From: Flagellimonas olearia
GTDB lineage: Bacteria; Bacteroidota; Bacteroidia; Flavobacteriales; Flavobacteriaceae
Assembly: GCF_009184425.1 (NCBI RefSeq)
Contig: NZ_WELG01000002.1
Span: 806,001 to 870,000, forward strand
DNA: 64,000 bases
Direction of reading: 5' to 3'
The translations under genes and the position numbers were made by a program. This document shows, in pieces, positions 1-8,184 of the stretch; the stretch's first letter is position 1, and each line of letters opens with the position of its first letter. The notes beneath the pieces were generated by a model that was given only the letters and a program-made list of their open reading frames with translations, was not told where the DNA came from and did no database searches.

Positions 1-708
1 GTTGAGGACATCAGGACCTTTATGGAGAGCCATGTGTATGCCGTTTGGGATTTTATGTCGCTATTAAAGGCCCTTCAAAGAGAGCTTACCTGTACGGACC
101 TGCCATGGAAACCCGCTTCGGATACAGTAGTGGCAAGGTTCATCAATGAGATTGTTTTGGAGGAGGAAAGCGATTTCAATGAAGAAGGAGTGGCCAAAAG
201 CCATTTTGAAATGTATCTGGACGCCATGGAGGAAGTCAATGCCAATACCTCCAAGGTCAAGGATGTCATTGGAAGCTTTGGGAATCTTGAAGAAATTACA
301 GGGCAAATCAAAAAGGCGGATTTGAATCTGGCTGAAAAGAACTTTTTAAGCTTCACTTTTGAAGTCATCAATACTCAAAAACCGCATATAGTTGCTGCGG
401 CCTTTACCTTCGGAAGGGAAGAATTGATTCCGGATATGTTCTTGGGCATCATAGAACAATCTGGAAAAAAAGGACCGGAACAGTATGCCAAACTTTCCTA
501 TTACCTAAAACGGCACATTGAACTGGATGGGGATGAACACGGACCCATGGCGGTGAAAATGATGAAGATGCTCTGCGGTCAGGATGAGCAGAAATGGACC
601 GATGTCGCTGAGTACAGCCAAAAGGCTTTGGAGCATAGAGTGGCTTTATGGGACAGCATCACCAAAAAACTAAGGGAGAACAAAGGTAATTTGATCGAGG
701 CATTGTAG
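1..708 (+). CDS. DUF3050 family protein, 5' truncated by window edge
   Basis: The reading frame is open from base 1: seven codons (VEDIRTF) precede the first ATG at 22 and continue smoothly into it. The gene therefore starts upstream of the window, and the ATG at 22 is internal. The 235 visible residues match the DUF3050 family, a helical protein family placed near the heme-oxygenase/TenA fold. Recognisable pieces are the N-terminal ESHVYAVWDFMSL and the late HIELDGDEHGPMA, whose His, Asp and Glu could bind a metal; that is inference. Family members are about 260 residues, so about 25 N-terminal residues are missing. No enzymatic role is established. The MATE exporter gene follows 57 bases downstream on the same strand. 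Confidence 0.8.
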   Translation, partial: VEDIRTFMESHVYAVWDFMSLLKALQRELTCTDLPWKPASDTVVARFINEIVLEEESDFNEEGVAKSHFEMYLDAMEEVNANTSKVKDVIGSFGNLEEITGQIKKADLNLAEKNFLSFTFEVINTQKPHIVAAAFTFGREELIPDMFLGIIEQSGKKGPEQYAKLSYYLKRHIELDGDEHGPMAVKMMKMLCGQDEQKWTDVAEYSQKALEHRVALWDSITKKLRENKGNLIEAL

Positions 709-765
709 ATTTGGGTCAGATTTAGCACTCACACAAAGCCTTATACCCAAAGAATAACCATTGGC

Positions 766-2154
766 ATGGCCAAAGCAACCTCTGACGCACTTGGGAAAGA
801 ACCCATCGGAAAATTATTGATCAAACAGGCCGTCCCTGCATCCATAGGCATTCTGGTGATGTCCTTGAACGTGCTGGTCGACTCCATCTTTGTGGGCAAT
901 TGGATTGGCTCCATTGCCATTGCCGCCATTAATGTGGTGTTGCCTGTTTCCTTCTTTATTGCTGCTTTGGGAATGGCCATAGGTATTGGAGGTTCCAGTA
1001 TTGTGTCCCGAGCCTTGGGGGCCAACAACAAGGAAAAAGCCCTCAAGACTTTTGGAAACCAAATCACGCTGACCCTTTTGGTTACGGTGGTCATGGTGGC
1101 CTTGGGACTTTATTTTGTGGACACCTTGATACCGGCCTTTGGTGGCAAAGGTTCCATTTTTACCCCGGCCAAAATTTACTATACCATTATCCTGTATGGG
1201 GTCCCATTTTTGGCGCTTTGTATGATGGGAAATACCGTGATCAGGGCCGAAGGGAAACCCAAATTTGCCATGGTGGCCATGATCATCCCTTCGGTGGGGA
1301 ACCTGCTCATGGACTACATTTTTATCTATGTGTTTGATTGGGGCATGCACGGTGCCGCTTGGGCCACTACTGCTGGGTATTTAATGTGTTTTGGGTATAT
1401 TCTCTACTTCTTTCTATCAAAAAACTCCGAGTTAAAGATTAGTCTTTCCCATTTTGGGTTGGACAAATCCATTCTTCAAGAAATCAGCTCCCTAGGATTT
1501 GTGACCTTGGCGCGCCAGGCCGTGACCAGTATCACCTATCTGCTCATGAACAACATCCTCTTTAATTTGGGAGGGGAGGCCATGGTGGCGGTCTATGCCA
1601 TTATCGGCCGAATGCTCATGTTTGCCCTTTTTCCTGTTTTTGGGGTCACCCAAGGGTTTTTGCCCATTGCAGGCTTCAATTATGGGGCAGCACAATATAA
1701 TCGAGTGAAGGAATCCATTTACACGGCCATAAAGTATGCCGCTTTGGTGGCGACCCTGGTCTTTGTGGTCCTCATGGTTTTTCCGGTTGAGATAGCATCA
1801 CTTTTCCTGAGCAACAAACCCCATATGCCTGCAGAGGAATTGGCCACCAATGCGTTTGTGTTGCAGCACTCCCCTTTAGCCATGCGGTTGGTCTTTGCGG
1901 CTACGCCAATTATTGCCCTACAATTGATAGGTGCCGCGTATTTTCAAGCGGTGGGGAAGGCCATTCCAGCATTATTGCTCACACTTACTCGACAGGGCTT
2001 CTTTTTTATACCGCTCATCCTTTTACTGCCCCAATTTATGGGGGAGATGGGCGTGTGGCTATCCTTTCCCATAGCCGATGTTCTTGCCACCATTGTCACA
2101 GGGATTTATTTGGTCCGTGAGATTAAAACAAAGTTGTCTGGATTAGTTGCATAA
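766..2154 (+). CDS. MATE family efflux transporter
   Basis: A 462-residue polytopic inner-membrane protein with about twelve hydrophobic segments in two homologous MatE halves (roughly residues 18-180 and 240-400). Typical features are the early VPASIGILVMSL helix, the VDSIFVGNWIG loop and GGSSIVSRALGA in the first half. Family members export cationic drugs or metabolites using a Na+ or H+ gradient; the substrate cannot be read from sequence. Length is normal for the family. The ATG at 766 is the first in frame. The lactonase-like gene follows after 35 bases, so co-transcription is possible, though no functional link is evident. Confidence 0.93.
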   Translation: MAKATSDALGKEPIGKLLIKQAVPASIGILVMSLNVLVDSIFVGNWIGSIAIAAINVVLPVSFFIAALGMAIGIGGSSIVSRALGANNKEKALKTFGNQITLTLLVTVVMVALGLYFVDTLIPAFGGKGSIFTPAKIYYTIILYGVPFLALCMMGNTVIRAEGKPKFAMVAMIIPSVGNLLMDYIFIYVFDWGMHGAAWATTAGYLMCFGYILYFFLSKNSELKISLSHFGLDKSILQEISSLGFVTLARQAVTSITYLLMNNILFNLGGEAMVAVYAIIGRMLMFALFPVFGVTQGFLPIAGFNYGAAQYNRVKESIYTAIKYAALVATLVFVVLMVFPVEIASLFLSNKPHMPAEELATNAFVLQHSPLAMRLVFAATPIIALQLIGAAYFQAVGKAIPALLLTLTRQGFFFIPLILLLPQFMGEMGVWLSFPIADVLATIVTGIYLVREIKTKLSGLVA

Positions 2155-2189
2155 GATTGCTTAATTTGGGACAAACATTTTAATCATCC

Positions 2190-3302
2190 ATGAAGAAAAC
2201 ACTATTGCTCGGTCTAGTACTAATAGCCGGAATTGCCTGTAAGGAAAAAGCAGAGAAAAAATCAGAAGAGAAAACCACCCACACCCTATTTGTTGGAACG
2301 TATACCAATGGAGACAGTGAGGGAATCTACAAATATACCTTGGATGCCACTACGGGTGCACTTGGCACGCAAGAATTGGCCGCCAAATTGAAAAGCCCTT
2401 CCTATTTGACGATTTCCGAGGACAAGAACAATCTATATGCCATACAGGAGACCGGCGATTTTGATAGTCTTGGGGGAGGAGTCACTGCATTCCGCTTGAA
2501 TGAAGGTGTTTTGGAAGTCCAGAACAGCAAAGGGACCCATGGAAATGGCCCTTGCCATGTTTCCTTGTCAGGGGATGGTTATTTGGCCGCTGCCAACTAT
2601 GGTGGGGGCAATGTGGCCCTGTATCAATTGAATGAGGATGGATCGCTTGCCGGAGAAGCCCAGGTAATCGATCATAAGATTTTGGATACCACCAAAACCT
2701 CCCGCGCACACATGGCAAAGTTTACCAAGGACGGACTTTTTGTGGCGGATTTGGGATTGGATGGCATAAAGCGCTACAAAAGGGAAGGGGACCAATACGT
2801 GGTTGGGGACCAAGCCTCAATCGATTTGGCCGCTGGGGCTGGCCCTAGACATTTTACCTTTGGTAAGAATAGCAACATCCTATATGTGATCAGTGAGTTG
2901 AACAGCACGGTTTCCGTTTTTGAAAAAGATAACCAAGGGTCTTACCAAGAAATTCAAACAGAATCTACATTGGCCGAAGGCTATGCTGAAAAAAGCTATT
3001 GCGCCGATATCCACTTATCGCCTGATGGTAAGTTTTTGTATGGTTCCAATCGAGGGGAGAACACCATTGTCATCTTTGCCGTGGACCAAGAATCCGGAAA
3101 GCTGACCTTGGTGGGTAGGGAATCGGTTCGTGGAGACTGGCCCAGGAATTTCTCATTGGACCCCACAGGTGAATTTTTATTGGTGGCCAACCAAAGGAGC
3201 AATAACATCATTGTTTTCAAAAGGGATGCCGAAAAAGGAACCTTACAATTCTTAAGCGAGACAAACTTGGGCAGTCCGGTTTGTATTGCCTTTTTGGATT
3301 AG
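2190..3302 (+). CDS. Lactonase family beta-propeller lipoprotein (6-phosphogluconolactonase-like)
   Basis: A 370-residue protein. The N-terminus is a lipoprotein signal with lipobox GIAC (Cys17), so the mature protein is probably anchored on the periplasmic side. Residues about 30-370 form a seven-bladed propeller of the lactonase family PF10282 (Pgl-type). Family hallmarks are GPCHVSLSGDGYLAAANYGGGNV, here read in parts as GPCHVS and ANYGGGNV, and AGPRHFTF with a basic-His pair. Cytosolic Pgl hydrolyses 6-phosphogluconolactone. This exported copy more likely opens other sugar lactones, which would fit the sugar-oxidising enzymes elsewhere in the window; that is inference. It converges with the next gene, which also encodes a propeller. 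Confidence 0.88.
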   Translation: MKKTLLLGLVLIAGIACKEKAEKKSEEKTTHTLFVGTYTNGDSEGIYKYTLDATTGALGTQELAAKLKSPSYLTISEDKNNLYAIQETGDFDSLGGGVTAFRLNEGVLEVQNSKGTHGNGPCHVSLSGDGYLAAANYGGGNVALYQLNEDGSLAGEAQVIDHKILDTTKTSRAHMAKFTKDGLFVADLGLDGIKRYKREGDQYVVGDQASIDLAAGAGPRHFTFGKNSNILYVISELNSTVSVFEKDNQGSYQEIQTESTLAEGYAEKSYCADIHLSPDGKFLYGSNRGENTIVIFAVDQESGKLTLVGRESVRGDWPRNFSLDPTGEFLLVANQRSNNIIVFKRDAEKGTLQFLSETNLGSPVCIAFLD

Positions 3303-3345
3303 AATCCATTTAATGGGTTTACAGGGCTAATCAGGAAAGAAGACC

Positions 3346-4278
3346 TTAGATTTTTAGACGGACCAAGGTATACTGCTTCAATTGGTCAGGATGGATAATG
3401 GCATTTTTTTCCTGATCAAAGTTGTCCAACTGGGAATCTGAAACAAAGTACATATGGTCATCATGGATGGCAAATGTCGTTGGAATGTCAGATGGATCGA
3501 AAAACGACATGATCCTCTTTTCGGATAGGATTTCGGTACGTTCCGGATTCAGCTCAAATTGAAAGACCCCATTTTGGGACAAGTCCCTTTTCCCATTGAC
3601 TATGGCAATCAATGTGTTCTTATGGAATTTCATTCCATCAATTCCCTTGAACTCATTGGGTGGGTTCAACAACTTCTTTGAGACAATGTCCAAAATCCGG
3701 ATGCCGGAGGTATAGGTGGCCAAATAGAGGTATTTGCCATCATCGGATGCTGCGATGCCATTGGAATGTTTGATCTCTTCATGGGTAAAGAAGACCTCCA
3801 AGGCCTTTTTGGCCCCGGTTAGGGCATAGAGGGTATCACTTTCAGAATCGGTGATGTAGGCGTCCCCATTTGGCGTTGTGGCAATGTCATTCAGATAGAT
3901 AACCTCATCCGAGTTTAGGGTGTATGAGGCAATGAATTCTCCAGAGGTGCTGTTCATCATCAAAAGAACGGATGAATTGTTGCTTTTGGGCAAACTGTTT
4001 CCCAGGGCGAAGAGGGTATCTCCTTGAATGGTCATCCCAAAACCGGAGAGGTACCCATATTCCTTGCTTCCAATAAAGTCTTCGGCATGGGTCCCATCCA
4101 AATTACAGCGTACAATTTTATCCTTCTTCAAACTGTTGAGGTATACCTTTTTGGAGGAAGGGTCAATGGCGATGCCTTCGGGAATCAAATCCTTTTTGAA
4201 TGTAAGTGGAACGGAATGGGTTTCTTGCGCGCCGGCAAGGGTACAGACCAACAGCAAAAGCCCCATAACCATTTTCAT
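3346..4278 (-). CDS. Exported SMP-30/gluconolactonase-like beta-propeller protein
   Basis: A 310-residue protein with a Sec signal peptide (cleavage near AGA-Q, residue 17). The repeated YLNS, YITDSESDTLYAL and YLATYTSGIRILD strands look like blades of an NHL/SMP-30-type six-bladed propeller. The opening LIPEGIAIDPSSKKVYLNS is typical of SMP-30/gluconolactonase/LRE-like proteins. These bind a divalent metal and hydrolyse lactones in some members, but the full metal site cannot be verified here. It may equally be a non-catalytic exported propeller. The DUF4440-like lipoprotein gene lies 71 bases upstream on the same strand. It converges with the lactonase gene at 2190-3302. Confidence 0.72.
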   Translation of the reverse strand: MKMVMGLLLLVCTLAGAQETHSVPLTFKKDLIPEGIAIDPSSKKVYLNSLKKDKIVRCNLDGTHAEDFIGSKEYGYLSGFGMTIQGDTLFALGNSLPKSNNSSVLLMMNSTSGEFIASYTLNSDEVIYLNDIATTPNGDAYITDSESDTLYALTGAKKALEVFFTHEEIKHSNGIAASDDGKYLYLATYTSGIRILDIVSKKLLNPPNEFKGIDGMKFHKNTLIAIVNGKRDLSQNGVFQFELNPERTEILSEKRIMSFFDPSDIPTTFAIHDDHMYFVSDSQLDNFDQEKNAIIHPDQLKQYTLVRLKI

Positions 4279-4349
4279 TGAATAAGGATTTTTAGGGAAA
4301 ATACTAAAATATGGATTTGTTTAGGGAGACATTACCAGAACTTTAAGGT

Positions 4350-4814
4350 TTAGGGTACCTGTTTGATGCCGGATACATGGGAAGCAATCGCCTTCCATTG
4401 CCCTTCCCTTTTTATTAAGACATTGCTGGACTGATAAATGGTTTTAACGGAGTCCTTGAAGATATGCCCGGTACCACAGATCATGGCTGTGCCGTTGGGC
4501 AGGATGTCCAAGCGTTTTATTTCATAAAAAAAGGAATCATGGGTACTGGCATGTTCCTTGATCCAGGCGATTTCTCCTTTTTTATCGGACCAGTTTCCTT
4601 GGTCGTCGATCATTTGAAAATCATCCCCTAAGATAGAATCGAGCAAGAGAGTATCCTGTTCCCGATAGGCTTTGGGCCATTTCACCTCTTTCAATTGGGT
4701 CAAGAGTTGCCGATCTTGCCCAGTGATGCGGTTTTGTTCTGTTTCGTCTTCCGTTTTGGAGGTACAGGACCATAGGATGAAACAGCCCATGGTTACACTC
4801 AGAAAAGTCTTCAT
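4350..4814 (-). CDS. Small NTF2-like (DUF4440) lipoprotein
   Basis: A 154-residue protein with a lipoprotein signal (lipobox LWSC, Cys17). The mature part has a SnoaL/NTF2-like cone fold pattern: an N-terminal helix around the LLLDSILGDDFQMIDDQG segment, then beta strands ending in the usual REGQWKAIASHVS strand. The domain is a common binding or ketosteroid-isomerase-like scaffold, and no catalytic residue set is visible. Residues 20-45 are polar and disordered, as expected for a lipoprotein linker. A -7-like element lies about 15 bases upstream of the ATG. Function unknown. Confidence 0.75.
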   Translation of the reverse strand: MKTFLSVTMGCFILWSCTSKTEDETEQNRITGQDRQLLTQLKEVKWPKAYREQDTLLLDSILGDDFQMIDDQGNWSDKKGEIAWIKEHASTHDSFFYEIKRLDILPNGTAMICGTGHIFKDSVKTIYQSSNVLIKREGQWKAIASHVSGIKQVP

Positions 4815-4828
4815 GTGTTCAGTTTTCC

Positions 4829-4836
4829 CAAATGTA
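4829..4836 (-). promoter_or_regulatory. -7 promoter element (TACATTTG) for the DUF4440 lipoprotein gene
   Basis: Read on the minus strand the octamer is TACATTTG, matching the Bacteroidota consensus TAnnTTTG, 15 bases upstream of the ATG at 4814. No TTG at normal -33 spacing was found, so support is moderate. Confidence 0.4.
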
Positions 4837-4904
4837 GCAGGAGTGATACAAGAGATGTAATAACACTGGGTAAGCTGCGGGAAAATAAGGGCAGGTTGAT
4901 GCCG

Positions 4905-5669
4905 TTAAACCTCCACCAAGTTCTTTCGGTAGGTCCTGCTGAATTTAATTTTGTCCCCATTTTTTAAGTGGAGCACCCCATCGCCACTACTGTTTTTCTG
5001 ATGGAAATCCATAAAATTCATATTCACCAAATAGGAACGGTGTACCCGTTTAAAGGTTTTTGGACACAGCATTTTCTCCACTGACCTAAGGCTTTGGTAT
5101 TTTACAAAAACCCCTCTTTCCGTATGGAGCACAATGCAGTTGTTGCTGGTTTCAATATAGAAGATTTCTTCAGGAATCAGTAAAAAATGGGAGCCGTTCC
5201 TGGACACTTCCATTTGAATTTTCGCTCCAGAAATGGGTGTGATTGGAGTGTCAATTTTTTGGTTGTGTTCCTTGTTTACAAAGTAAAATAGGAGTGCAAA
5301 ATAGCAAAATAGGTTAACGGCGATATTGTTGGTAAGCCCGGCATGCAATAGATTGAAATTGGGGGAAGCACAACGAAATACCACAGTCATCATAAAGACT
5401 ACCAAGGCCTGTCCAATAAGAATGTTCGTTGCCGTGGCGGTGATGCCCAATCCTCCTTGAAGGACCAAGGTTTTGCCAACAGGCTTTTGCCCACAATTTT
5501 GGGCCCAAACTTTTATGTGTTGGGCGGAGAAACTCCAAAAAGCAAAGCTGGTAACGGCCAAAATGGTCAATTCAGAAAAGCAGGTCGTTCCCAAACTTAC
5601 TTGGAACATACGGCCAATGCCCATATTGAGCAGCACAAAAATCGATATCAGCGAAATGGGCCTGACCAT
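4905..5669 (-). CDS. Membrane-bound LytTR-type transcriptional regulator
   Basis: The 254-residue protein has about four hydrophobic segments in its first 140 residues, then a LytTR DNA-binding domain over roughly the last 105. That domain is recognisable by the FYIETSNNCIVLHT strand, SLRSVEKML and the FKRVHRSYLVNM motif. There is no receiver domain, so the membrane part is the likely sensor. I chose the ATG at 5669. The open frame runs 13 codons further to a TTG at 5708, six bases from the stop of the preceding gene, and that longer form is also possible. The gene is last in a minus-strand run behind the SPFH and zinc-ribbon genes. LytTR proteins bind tandem direct repeats about 21 bases apart. 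Confidence 0.85.
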   Translation of the reverse strand: MVRPISLISIFVLLNMGIGRMFQVSLGTTCFSELTILAVTSFAFWSFSAQHIKVWAQNCGQKPVGKTLVLQGGLGITATATNILIGQALVVFMMTVVFRCASPNFNLLHAGLTNNIAVNLFCYFALLFYFVNKEHNQKIDTPITPISGAKIQMEVSRNGSHFLLIPEEIFYIETSNNCIVLHTERGVFVKYQSLRSVEKMLCPKTFKRVHRSYLVNMNFMDFHQKNSSGDGVLHLKNGDKIKFSRTYRKNLVEV

Positions 5670-5714
5670 ATTTAAAGATACGGATTTTACAACTGTGAAG
5701 TCAAGCAAGGAAAA

Positions 5715-6803
5715 TTACCCTGCAAAGTAAATCAGCAGTGCAATGACTGTCAGCCCGAATAGGACGGCCAAGAAAATCTTCCAAGCACTGTACGGACGTG
5801 TACCGGAAATCTGTCCATTTTCACCATTGATAAAGAAATTATACTCTTTGCCCTTATAGCGATAGGCACTTACATACACGGGCAACAAGATATGTTTGAA
5901 GGTCTCTTCGGAGAGCTGCATGTCCATATGGGTCACCCGTTGGGTGTCCCCACCAATATCCTGTCGGCACCAGCGCATGGCAATGTCACGCGCCACATCT
6001 TTGGAATGGAGATGACCTTCCTTCAGCGGGATGGTATATTTTTCGGTAACAAAGCCTGAAAGAAAACCACTATTGAATGGTTGCAGTCTTTGAAGGTTCC
6101 AATGGGCGATTTTTTGGGGAATCCTCCCCGATTTTTGTTGGGATGCCTTGATAAGGGTATCATCCACAAAACCAGAAATCTCCCCTGAAGCAGGATACCA
6201 ACGGGTTTTGCGAACCTGTTGGGTCACCATTTTGCCGTTGGAGTTCCGGACCCTTCGGGTTTCGTAATAGTATTCGCCCCGTTGACCCGTATAGCTTGCC
6301 GCAAGTTGGGCATCAAAAGTCCAATACGGTAAATAGAGCCCTTTGGTAAATTGGGGGTCCAAAGCGGCCTTCTTCAGTTTATTTGGGGCAAACCACAAGC
6401 GTTTTACCCAATTCTTGAAAATGATAAAGGATTTCTTTTGATCAATCTGAAAGGGGAGTACCGCGCCGGGTAAGATCCAATCTTCCTTATAGGCATCTTC
6501 AATTACCAGAGGCATGCCGCAGTATACACAATGAAGCGACTTATAGTTTTCTTCCACATGTTGATTGGCCCCACAATTCTTGCAGTGTAACATGGAAATT
6601 TCCTCGCTGTTCCTTTGCTCCCCCATTTCCTTGAGATAGGGATACAGCTCCAGCTCCTCAAACCCGGAATCACCAGTTTTGATGACTTCCTCGTAACCGC
6701 AATATTCACAACTGATATTGGTCGTGCCCGGTTTGTACTTGAGCTCTGCACCACAATTGGCACAGGCTTTTTTAAGCTCGGTTTTTTGGATGGATGGCTC
6801 CAA
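5715..6803 (-). CDS. Zinc-ribbon membrane protein (YdjG-like)
   Basis: A 362-residue protein with two zinc ribbons: Cys14/17 with Cys32/35, and a second CKNCG...CVYCG ribbon near residues 73-95. The middle is a strand-rich domain including YWTFDAQ and TRWYPASGEISGFVDD, and one transmembrane helix lies at the C-terminus (about 338-360). Databases often label such proteins as PriA-like or TFIIB zinc-ribbon proteins, but there is no helicase motif. The arrangement matches Bacillus YdjG, a partner of the SPFH protein YdjI in membrane-stress systems (family knowledge). The start appears to be TTG at 6803: no ATG exists between the upstream stop and residue 60. The SPFH partner gene lies upstream. 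Confidence 0.75.
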   Translation of the reverse strand: MEPSIQKTELKKACANCGAELKYKPGTTNISCEYCGYEEVIKTGDSGFEELELYPYLKEMGEQRNSEEISMLHCKNCGANQHVEENYKSLHCVYCGMPLVIEDAYKEDWILPGAVLPFQIDQKKSFIIFKNWVKRLWFAPNKLKKAALDPQFTKGLYLPYWTFDAQLAASYTGQRGEYYYETRRVRNSNGKMVTQQVRKTRWYPASGEISGFVDDTLIKASQQKSGRIPQKIAHWNLQRLQPFNSGFLSGFVTEKYTIPLKEGHLHSKDVARDIAMRWCRQDIGGDTQRVTHMDMQLSEETFKHILLPVYVSAYRYKGKEYNFFINGENGQISGTRPYSAWKIFLAVLFGLTVIALLIYFAG

Positions 6804-6828
6804 AGACGTGTGTTCTTTTAGTGTTAAA

Positions 6829-6910
6829 GGTCATTTCGAACGAATGTGAGAAATCTCAAAAGAGTACTTGATGATAAGATTTCTCAGTCGCTAGCTCCTT
6901 CGAAATGACA
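6829..6910. repeat. Dispersed palindromic repeat, copy 1
   Basis: An 82-base imperfect palindrome between the SPFH and zinc-ribbon genes. The outer arms read TCATTTCGAA and TTCGAAATGACA, and the inner arms GAGAAATCT and AGATTTCTC. The same element recurs at 23677, 25029, 25233 and 27246, with a half copy at 26744. It encodes nothing and would fold into a long hairpin in RNA. It resembles REP/MITE-type elements. Confidence 0.85.
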
Positions 6911-6920
6911 ACGAATGTGA

Positions 6921-8060
6921 TTATTCCGTTGGCAATGGCGGCGGCGTGTTGCCTCCCAAGAACGATTTCAATTCTTCCACTTCTTTTAAAGAAGCCCATG
7001 TGGACATTCCCTGCTTCCATACCAAACTATCTCGGTTGATGGCCCGCGATGCAAAAAGAGATTGCATTTGCTCAAAGGTCACTGGTCCATGTTGTACCCC
7101 GTTGGAGGCATAATAATATAGGGTTTGTGTTGGCATTGGCGGAGGAACGGCGCCTCCAACAGGTTGGGCGGTTTGTTGTGGTGAGGCTTGAGAGTTTCCG
7201 CCCATCATTCCACCCATTTGTTGAGCCAAAACAAAGCCCATACCCATGCCCATTCCGGCTCCAGCGGTTCCCCCTTCATTTTGGGCAGCGGCCTCAATGG
7301 CCTTGGCAGTTTTGAATTTGGTCAATTTGTCCAAATCAAGCTTGTCAATACGGCTGTATTCGAAGATTTCCTTTTTGAGATCTTCGGGCATGGAGACATT
7401 TTCGATATAGAATTTTTCCAAGGAAATGCCCACACTTTCAAACTCAGGTGACATCACTTCGCGGCAGGTGTCTGAAAGTTCGGTGGTATTGGCAGCATAC
7501 AATTCAATAGGCAAATTGGCTTGGCCCACGGTATTCGTGAATCGTGTGGCAATCAAACTCTTAAGGTGCTCGTTGATCTCAAAATTGGTGAAATTGCTAT
7601 CCGTACCAACTATGTCTTTGATAAACTTGCCTGCATCTGAAATTTTAAAGGCATAGGTGCCAAAAGCGCGAATTTCAACCAGGCCAAATCGGTCGTCACT
7701 TAACGTAATCGGACTTTTGGTGCCCCATTTTTCATCAGTGAACAAATGGGTGTTCACAAAATACACTTCGGCCTTGAATGGGGAATTGAATCCGTATTTC
7801 CAACCTTTCAAGGTTGCCAAAATTGGTAAGTTTTGCGTGATAAGGTCGTAGGTGCCTGGTTCAAAGACATCGGCCAATTGACCTTCGTTGATAAAAACAG
7901 CGGTCTGTCCTTCACGAACAATCAACTTTGCGCCGTTTTTTATTTCATTCTGATAGCGCTCAAACCGATAGGCAATGGTGTCATCGGTATAGTCGAGCCA
8001 TTCAATAATGTCAATAAACTCGTTAGTGAGTTTCTCCTTGATCTTTCCAAAAATATCCAT
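6921..8060 (-). CDS. SPFH domain protein with C-terminal GYF_2 domain (YdjI-like)
   Basis: A 379-residue cytosolic protein. Residues about 25-240 form an SPFH/Band-7-like domain of the YdjI ('virion core protein') group, with the opening DIIEWLDYTDDTIAYRF and LIVREGQTAVF. A Gly/Met-rich linker (about 260-300) follows, and residues 313-366 form a GYF_2 domain (YYASNGVQHGPVT, LVWKQGMSTW). SPFH proteins oligomerise at membranes. In Bacillus, YdjI works with the zinc-ribbon protein YdjG and recruits PspA. The zinc-ribbon gene follows, with one palindromic repeat between them. The final PPPLPTE and the PP-rich linker could be GYF ligands in the same oligomer; this is inference. No pspA is visible in the window. 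Confidence 0.85.
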   Translation of the reverse strand: MDIFGKIKEKLTNEFIDIIEWLDYTDDTIAYRFERYQNEIKNGAKLIVREGQTAVFINEGQLADVFEPGTYDLITQNLPILATLKGWKYGFNSPFKAEVYFVNTHLFTDEKWGTKSPITLSDDRFGLVEIRAFGTYAFKISDAGKFIKDIVGTDSNFTNFEINEHLKSLIATRFTNTVGQANLPIELYAANTTELSDTCREVMSPEFESVGISLEKFYIENVSMPEDLKKEIFEYSRIDKLDLDKLTKFKTAKAIEAAAQNEGGTAGAGMGMGMGFVLAQQMGGMMGGNSQASPQQTAQPVGGAVPPPMPTQTLYYYASNGVQHGPVTFEQMQSLFASRAINRDSLVWKQGMSTWASLKEVEELKSFLGGNTPPPLPTE

Positions 8061-8184
8061 GGTAGTGTTTTTTAGGTATTATGCTTTTAAAACTATAAAA
8101 AAACTATAGAGTTTCTATTAGGTTAGTGTAAAATTCAAGGGGAATGTTACGCCACATGCGAAGAAAAAAGGATGGAATGAAGTG

